Positions 58,269-64,000 of a stretch of DNA of 64,000 bases are shown here, in pieces. The stretch comes from Leuconostoc fallax KCTC 3537 (GTDB lineage: Bacteria; Bacillota; Bacilli; Lactobacillales; Lactobacillaceae), in NCBI RefSeq assembly GCF_000165675.1, contig NZ_AEIZ01000010.1, positions 43,947-107,946 of the forward strand, read 5' to 3'. Within the stretch, counting starts at the first letter, position 1. Each line of letters starts with the position of its first letter. The position numbers and the translations under genes are program-made. The notes under the pieces were generated by a model. It had not been told where the DNA came from. It was given only the letters and a program-made list of their open reading frames with translations, and made no database searches.

Positions 58269-59407
58269 CTATTCCTCCAGTTTTAAATTGTTTTCAATCA
58301 TGAGTAACGCTAACACTTGTAGCGTATCCGCATAATAATTCCCCGTTATTTTTTCTGACTTAACGCGCCGAACTAATCCTTTAGCATAGTCATTAAACGA
58401 CTGCTTTTGCTGATAAGCCGCCACCGCCACTGGCGCTACAAATGCCATAGACGTGTAATCATTACGTGCTTGTCCGTTTAAATCATAAACTGCCTTAATC
58501 TGTTCTTGTTGGCTGAAAAAGTCAAGCATCTTACGATTTATTGCTTTTAACTGTGCATTATCCGACTGAAAAGCCAGACGCATTGGGATTCGATTAGCAT
58601 TCCAACCATAATCACCATCATTTTTACTCTCAAATGTGTTCGCTGATACCGCACTAATACCATCTGATCTTGCCCAAATAAAATCAGGCATTAAACCAAC
58701 TGAACTACTATCACTTAACTTTTGTAAAGTTTGTACTGATTTTTCAGATAGCTTATGCCAACGTTCATCTTGTGTTGTGGCATAGAAAGTTTCAAAATAA
58801 GCTGGTATCAAATCTGATGTCCGCACTAAGTCATGATACTTTGTATCTGATTTCGCCCAGTTACCCACATATGGTAGTTCATTTTGGCTGTTATAGTTGT
58901 AGCGTAATATATCATCTAATAGTGCTTTAGCAAGTTGACGATAATTATACTGTCCACTAGATCCCCACAATCGATCCGCTTGCAGCAACGCAAAAGCAAT
59001 ATCCAAATCACCGTCCGTGGCATTGGTCCGGTTATTTTTAAGCGTCACCATCTTTTGACCGCGCTGTACTTGTTTCCAAGCCATCAAATGATTCGATGCA
59101 CTAATCGTATGCTTTTGATAGTAAACAAGCAGGCGATTAAATGCTTTTTGATCCGCCTGCTTGTTTTGTGCAGCCAAAACCGTAATCAGCATGCCATAAC
59201 CTTGTGCCTCAGACAATGCGGTCTTACTTTTGGTTTTGCGATCACTACCGTTGACATACGCACCATCTTGATAGTTTGTCACATACTGCGCACGCCATTG
59301 TTCATAAATACCACGTTCTGGCTTACTTTTTATCATCTGATAGATACCAATACACAAAAAAATACAACGCCGATTACAATAATCAAAAATAGCTTTCGAT
59401 TCTTCAT
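58269..59407 (-). CDS. Glycoside hydrolase family 8 (BcsZ-like), frameshifted
   Basis: Endo-beta-glucanase-like enzyme that trims nascent polymer. 379 residues after repair. Signal anchor MKNRKLFLIIVIGVVFF is in one frame from ATG 59407, the rest in another; one added T in the T7 run (plus-strand A7 59356-59362) joins FFLCIGIYQMIKSKPE. Catalytic Glu in LSEAQGYGM and Asp in TDGDLDIAFALLQADRLWG are the GH8 signature. First gene of the operon; its stop overlaps the ribosome site of the synthase gene. Confidence 0.88.
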
Positions 59408-59466
59408 ACAATCATATTACCCTAGAATATTTAAATATGTCTATTGTTATATTCATGAAAGGGTTT

Positions 59467-60882
59467 TTATTTTGCGATATGTCCTGAATTGCGCCATAAT
59501 CGGTACGCTACTAGGCACCATGCTACTAAAATCAAGCCGAGTGAAACATAAAAAGCAAAGTGCATCCCATTCAAAAATACTTCTGGATGTTGCGGCACAT
59601 AATCTGTCACATGACGATTCAGTTGTGTTGACATACTGATGAAAAGTAATGTTGTTGCAAGTACTGTTCCCAACACAAATCCCATATTTCGTGCCAAAGC
59701 ATTTAATGAACCCGCAATACCAAAATACTGATGGGTGACGTTTTCCATTACCAAAGCATTATTAGGCGATTGGAACAGCCCTGCCGCTGCACCATTTAAA
59801 ATGAATGTCCCAATAAGCCAGATGAATGTACTTTCTGCATGAAAGACAATATATCCAAATTGAGAAATAACTAAACCTGTTAAGCCCACAATTGTGATAA
59901 CTTCTTTATTCAATTTATCCGACAAAACACCTGAAATTGGTGCAAAAATAAACATCGCAGCTGGAATTGACATTAACAATAGCCCCGAAAAACCAGCTGT
60001 GAAATGACGGTAATTTTGTAAGTAAAATGGCATTAAAATATTGTTACATGCACTACTTGTGAACACTAATAAGCTCGAAATGACACTGATATTAAATAAT
60101 TTATTCTTGAAAATCGCTAATGCTAGCAAGGGATGCTTTACCCGACGCTCCGTCATAATAAACCAGATAAATAACATCACTGTGATAAATAAGCCAAGCC
60201 AGGTCAATGTTGATGCATAGCCCAATGACTGTAAGCTATTTAAGCTTAAGAACAGCACCACAATCAATAAAAATAGCTGACTTGCACCAATTATATCGAC
60301 TTCTTTTATATGCGTTGATTGTGTTTCCCGTGGTAAGACGCTATGTCCCACCGCAGCGGCAATAATGCCAATTGGTACATTCAGCCAAAAAATGTATGAC
60401 CAAGGCAAAAATTGTAGCAATACACCACCAACTGCCGGACCACTAATTAAGCCCAACGAGACAAACATGGCAATAATTGACATCGAACGCGCTCGCGTAC
60501 TGGGAGTTGAAATCATGGATGTAATACCGAAGCTATTACTCATTGTCATTGCAGCCCCAATCGCTTGTACAATTCGTGCCACAATCAAAAAAGATAAGCC
60601 AAAATTAAAGCCCGCTAATAATGAGCCAACGGTAAAAATTAATGTACCATAGCGAAAAATTGTTGTTTTCCCCATTAAGTCGCCTAATCGACCAAACAGT
60701 AACAACAAGCCAGAGATAACCACAAGATACACCGTTACCGTCCACGTGACCTCTTGCATACCAACACCTAGTTCACGCGAAATGGTTGGCAAAGCAATAT
60801 TTACAATCGAACCATCCAATGTCGACATAAAGGCGAATAAACCAATGGAAAGTAAGGCCAATACTTTTTTACTTTTAATCAT
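59467..60882 (-). CDS. MFS multidrug transporter, 14-TM DHA2 (EmrB/QacA) type
   Basis: Proton-antiport drug exporter of 471 residues. TM1 motif LDGSIVNIALPTISREL, motif A LFGRLGDLMGKTTIFRYG, motif C SGPAVGGVLL in TM5. Substrate unknown. Divergent from the VOC dioxygenase gene; no regulator lies between them. Confidence 0.9.
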   Translation of the reverse strand: MIKSKKVLALLSIGLFAFMSTLDGSIVNIALPTISRELGVGMQEVTWTVTVYLVVISGLLLLFGRLGDLMGKTTIFRYGTLIFTVGSLLAGFNFGLSFLIVARIVQAIGAAMTMSNSFGITSMISTPSTRARSMSIIAMFVSLGLISGPAVGGVLLQFLPWSYIFWLNVPIGIIAAAVGHSVLPRETQSTHIKEVDIIGASQLFLLIVVLFLSLNSLQSLGYASTLTWLGLFITVMLFIWFIMTERRVKHPLLALAIFKNKLFNISVISSLLVFTSSACNNILMPFYLQNYRHFTAGFSGLLLMSIPAAMFIFAPISGVLSDKLNKEVITIVGLTGLVISQFGYIVFHAESTFIWLIGTFILNGAAAGLFQSPNNALVMENVTHQYFGIAGSLNALARNMGFVLGTVLATTLLFISMSTQLNRHVTDYVPQHPEVFLNGMHFAFYVSLGLILVAWCLVAYRLWRNSGHIAK

Positions 60883-61019
60883 ACGTCACTCCTCAAAACA
60901 GTCTGCTATCATTATAACCCGTTCATCAACTTTTCCAAATTAAGCGTGTTTGCTTTTGCCCAAATTAAAAACAGCGTAAACTAGAACTAGATGTTCGACC
61001 GTATTGAAAGGAGTCAACC

Positions 61020-61994
61020 ATGAGTAAAACGATTTTAGGATTGCACCACGTCACTGCAATTACATCGAGTGCACCCAAAATCTGTGATTTTTTTATGAAT
61101 AAACTAGGCATGCATTTTATTAAACGCTCTGCCAACCAAGATAACATTCTGACATATCATCTCTACTTTACCGATGATATGGGTGAGCCTGGTGCCATTA
61201 TGACTTTTTTCGTCAATCCCGATGAAAAATCAAGACAAATTGGTAATAATGAAATTTCACGATTAACCTTTAGAGTGCCTAGTGATGCTGCATTGTCCTA
61301 CTGGCAAAAGCGTTTTGATCGCTTACAAGTACGTTATGAACCGCAAATTCACACACAATTTGGTGCAAAATATCTTAATTTTTATGATTTTGACGGTCAA
61401 CAATATGCACTGGTCAGTGAAGCGACTAATCGGCAGACAAATGTGATGACTCAACCACACCGCCCTTGGCGATACGCTGATGTCGATGAGGCTCACGCCA
61501 TCATTGGTTTAGGACCGGTAACGATTACGTTGCATGAACCAAAGGCTATCGATCAGGTTTTGACTCAGATCTTAAAAGCTGAAAAAGTAACGAGCACAGC
61601 TGATCAAAAGTACCATCTTTATGAATTTGCTCATGGTGGCTTAGGCGCACAAATTATTATCCATAGTTGTGGTGATAATATCGATGGTGTTCAGGGATAT
61701 GGGGGTGTCCATCATATCGCCTTTACAGTACAGGATGACCAGGCTTTAGCACAGTGGCAGGATTGCTTCCACCATCATGCATTACCACACTCTGATGTCA
61801 TCGATCGTTATTACTTTAAGTCACAATACTTTCGACCAGTCCCACGTATTCTTTTTGAACTCGCTACGACTCAACCCGGCTTTTTCATTGATGAAACTTA
61901 TGAAGAAGCGGATAAAAAGCTTGCGTTACCACCTTTCTTAGAACCAGAACGTCACAATATTGAAGCGCATCTTGCGCCATTCGATACAAAATAA
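61020..61994 (+). CDS. VOC-family ring-cleaving dioxygenase-like protein
   Basis: 324 residues with two glyoxalase/VOC halves. LGLHHVTAITSSAPKICDFF and GGVHHIAFTVQDD supply metal His residues, ILFELATTQPGF the Glu. YkcA/MhqO-like proteins of Firmicutes act against quinones or electrophiles. AAAGGAG before the ATG. Nearby NmrA-like reductase fits a quinone/redox stress theme, though they are not in one operon. Confidence 0.88.
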   Translation: MSKTILGLHHVTAITSSAPKICDFFMNKLGMHFIKRSANQDNILTYHLYFTDDMGEPGAIMTFFVNPDEKSRQIGNNEISRLTFRVPSDAALSYWQKRFDRLQVRYEPQIHTQFGAKYLNFYDFDGQQYALVSEATNRQTNVMTQPHRPWRYADVDEAHAIIGLGPVTITLHEPKAIDQVLTQILKAEKVTSTADQKYHLYEFAHGGLGAQIIIHSCGDNIDGVQGYGGVHHIAFTVQDDQALAQWQDCFHHHALPHSDVIDRYYFKSQYFRPVPRILFELATTQPGFFIDETYEEADKKLALPPFLEPERHNIEAHLAPFDTK

Positions 61995-62044
61995 AGTGCA
62001 TTTCTTTACATTATTAAGACCGTTTGCTGATAATATTCTTCTAT

Positions 62045-62064
62045 ACTCAAGGTATATCTTGAGT
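62045..62064 (+). promoter_or_regulatory. Inverted repeat in the leader of the second PAP2 gene
   Basis: ACTCAAG-GTATAT-CTTGAGT, perfect 7-bp arms, ending four bases before GGAGG. As RNA it would form a hairpin just before the ribosome site; as DNA it could be an operator. Confidence 0.4.
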
Positions 62065-62078
62065 CTTTGGAGGACATG

Positions 62079-63055
62079 ATGATGCAACAGCTTAATGATG
62101 TTTTAGGTTCCGAGTTTGATGAGCACCGGCTCAATTTTTCAACCACTTCGGGTGAGTGGCGTGGTGTCAAAATTTATTTGAGTATCGTCCTTGTCGCCTT
62201 ACTCATTGCCACTTTCTTTGATCAACAAATCAGTCATTTCATTGTTAATCAGAATTCTATTTTTGGTAATATTTTCCAAAACTACGCTGATGGTGGTGAA
62301 TTTATTGTTTTATTTGTTAGTTTTCAAATGATTGCATGGTTTACATGGTTCGAATGTCAAGAACCCGTCACACGTGGTTTGATGACTGCTTTGGCGCTAG
62401 GCTTTTCATTTAATCAGCTATTCGATCAATTTACCGATGCGATGACCTATACGTATTCAATGCTTGGTAATATTGCCAAAGGTATTCCAGCTGGTGTGGC
62501 TAATAATGATACAGCGGCGACAAGCCTTTATCCACAAAGTTTACAGTGGTTCCTAACCGCACTCACTTTCCTTTTCTTATCTTGGCTGTTCTTTATCTAT
62601 GTGAGCCACAAAAGTTCACAACAACGCCGTTATTTTTCTTTGCTGCACTTATTGGTATCCTCGTTGCCAAAACAGCTGATACGACAATCAATGATATGAA
62701 AGATCTTTGGGGACGTTTCCGCCCGTACGAAATATCTGCTAGTGGCGCTGAATTCACCCCTTGGTACCATCTCAATGGCGTGAATGGTCACAAATCTTTC
62801 CCTTCTGGTCACACAATGTCTGGCTTTCTATTCTTATATCTGACTTTTTTCGTACCACGTGAAAATAGAAGTTGGCAAAAAGGGATGACTATTTTCGGCT
62901 TGGCGATGGGCACTTTAACTGCCCTGAGTCGTGTACGTATTGGCGCTCACTGGTTGAGCGATGTCTCGATGTCTGCGCTAATTGTTGGGACCATCATTTT
63001 CTTAGCCAGTCGCTTACTCGGTGCGCATTTTATTGAACCTGATAAAGCATCTTAA
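62079..63055 (+). CDS. PAP2-family membrane phosphatase, frameshifted
   Basis: Membrane phosphatase of about 325 residues with five to six helices. PAP2 motifs KDLWGRFRP, SFPSGHTMSG and SRVRIGAHWLSD are all in the second reading frame; the N-terminal ~175 residues are in the first. One added A in A4 62610-62613 gives SHKKFTTTPLFFFAALIG. GGAGG before three tandem ATGs (62076, 62079, 62082); the middle one has the best spacing. Larger than the other PAP2 protein, with a long hydrophilic N-terminus. Substrate unknown. Confidence 0.85.
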
Positions 63056-63065
63056 CTTAAATGAG

Positions 63066-63094
63066 TTGACTTAACGTCTACCTGTTACTATAAT
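63066..63094 (+). promoter_or_regulatory. Promoter of the NmrA-like gene
   Basis: TTGACT (63066-63071), 17 bases, TATAAT (63089-63094); the ATG lies 53 bases downstream behind AGAGG. Confidence 0.82.
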
Positions 63095-63111
63095 AATTAC
63101 AGGTAGACGTT
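63073..63111. promoter_or_regulatory. Long inverted repeat overlapping the promoter: operator and/or terminator
   Basis: AACGTCTACCTGT and ACAGGTAGACGTT, perfect 13-bp arms 13 bases apart, centred on the -10 box. Followed by TTTTATTTT, so as RNA it could also end the PAP2 transcript. The placement across the promoter is what a repressor site looks like. Confidence 0.7.
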
Positions 63112-63146
63112 TTATTTTACTCTATTTTAGAAAAGAGGAATTATAT

Positions 63147-63989
63147 ATGAAATACGCCATTACAACTGCAACTGGAAAATTTGGTCGTGTTGCCGTTCAA
63201 CACTTAGCAGAACTTGTGCCGGTTAATGATATTATTGCTTTAGCACGAAATGTGGATAAAGCCAAAACATTATTGCCAGAAGGCATTGATATTCGACCAG
63301 GTGACTATACAAATGTTGCTGAATTAACGCAATCACTCGCTGGTGTCGATCGTCTTTTATTTATCTCATCTCAGCCGGGCGATGTTGTGAGTCGTGAGCA
63401 ACAACACCTCAATGTCGTTGAAGCTGCTAAGGCAGCAGGCGTTGGGTATATTGCTTATACGAGTTTCCCGCATGCTGATCAGGCTACTGCTATATTAGCA
63501 ACTGACCATCAAACAACAGAAACAGCCATCTTAGAATCTGGTATCGCGCATTCTTTCTTACGCAATAACTGGTATCTTGAAAACGAAGCTGGTGCGATTA
63601 AAGCCGCCATGGCTGGTCAACCTTTCGTCTATTCTGCCGGAGACGGTCAAGTTGGTTGGGCATTGGAAAAAGAATACGCGCAAGCAGCTAGTCGAGTATT
63701 AGTGACACCTCATCCTAAGTCTGTCTACGAATTCTCAGGAGCGCCGTTAACTTACCAAGAATTAGCCAAACATATTCCTGGTGACTTTGAAGTGAAGTCT
63801 GTCGATGATGAAACATATGCCGATATTCTACAACGAAATGGCTTAGATGCAGGAACCGCTCACTTTGTCACTTTGGTACAAGCCTTCATCCGTAAAGGCG
63901 AACTTAGCATGACATCAGATGATTTACCAACTGTTCTTGAACATCCCCTGACACCAATTGATGAAGCCATTGCCATCATTACAAAATAA
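63147..63989 (+). CDS. NmrA-like NAD(P)H-binding oxidoreductase (QOR2 type)
   Basis: Atypical short-chain dehydrogenase, 280 residues; the family includes quinone oxidoreductase QorB and redox-sensing NmrA. MKYAITTATGKFGRVAVQHL is the altered Rossmann motif, then LLFISSQPG and a C-terminal substrate domain. AGAGGAATT before the ATG. Family members are commonly regulated by HxlR repressors; no such gene is in the window. Confidence 0.88.
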   Translation: MKYAITTATGKFGRVAVQHLAELVPVNDIIALARNVDKAKTLLPEGIDIRPGDYTNVAELTQSLAGVDRLLFISSQPGDVVSREQQHLNVVEAAKAAGVGYIAYTSFPHADQATAILATDHQTTETAILESGIAHSFLRNNWYLENEAGAIKAAMAGQPFVYSAGDGQVGWALEKEYAQAASRVLVTPHPKSVYEFSGAPLTYQELAKHIPGDFEVKSVDDETYADILQRNGLDAGTAHFVTLVQAFIRKGELSMTSDDLPTVLEHPLTPIDEAIAIITK

Positions 63990-64000
63990 ACAATAAAAAA

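Noticed and set aside
38540..59362. Phase variation by homopolymer slippage in SemiSWEET and the polysaccharide genes
   Set aside because: The runs are only 5-7 bases, and housekeeping genes show the same defect, so contingency-locus behaviour is not needed to explain them.

Overview
The window looks like a chromosomal stretch from a low-GC lactic acid bacterium, most likely of the Leuconostoc/Weissella branch of Lactobacillaceae. The grounds are: a FabT-controlled fab/acc cluster with FabK, class II HMG-CoA reductase (mevalonate route), a class Ib ribonucleotide reductase, AT-rich intergenic DNA, AGGAGG ribosome sites, and a tmRNA whose tag reads AKNENSYAVAA. The genus is inferred, not proven. 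I see no rRNA, CRISPR array, prophage or intact insertion sequence.

Layout. 0-4 kb: the N-terminal part of comFA, a YigZ/IMPACT gene, tRNA-Arg(CCG) and proBA. 4-12 kb: an OYE-type flavin oxidoreductase, a hypothetical gene, zinc alcohol dehydrogenase, trpS, a ketopantoate-reductase-like gene, a PAP2 phosphatase, uspA and mntH. 12-22 kb: a CDF metal exporter, a sirtuin, ppx-mvaA-unknown, a MacB-type ABC exporter, ferredoxin-NADP reductase, a nucleoside hydrolase and a deoxynucleoside kinase. 22-29 kb: two membrane proteins sharing an N-terminal motif (one TcaA-like), a lysine-riboswitch-controlled lysine permease, an MFS pump, a GNAT protein and an MscL-like channel. 29.5-34 kb: nrdI-nrdE followed by two nrdF genes, the first with almost all radical and metal residues lost. 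34-38 kb: flp, a Dps-like gene, an HMA chaperone and a P1B-type ATPase. 38-39.5 kb: DUF1304, SemiSWEET, a gene remnant and ssrA. 39.6-49.8 kb: the complete 13-gene fatty-acid operon. 50-59.4 kb: an exopolysaccharide and cyclic-di-GMP region (CpsB-type phosphatase, GT2, a secreted repeat protein, GGDEF, EAL, a BcsA-like synthase with PilZ, a GH8 hydrolase). 59.5-64 kb: an MFS pump, a VOC dioxygenase, a second PAP2 phosphatase and an NmrA-like reductase.

Two systems stand out. One is a compact c-di-GMP-controlled polysaccharide module: cyclase, phosphodiesterase, PilZ-containing processive synthase and hydrolase on one strand. The other is the nrdF pair, where a catalytically dead-looking R2 paralogue sits between nrdE and a normal nrdF.

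Sequence quality caveat. At least 13 genes are broken by single-base indels, nearly all a missing A or T in a short homopolymer. Essential or core genes (trpS, nrdE, nrdF) are among them, and one added base restores a full-length family member in almost every case. I therefore annotate them as single genes with a frameshift and regard assembly error as the likeliest cause.
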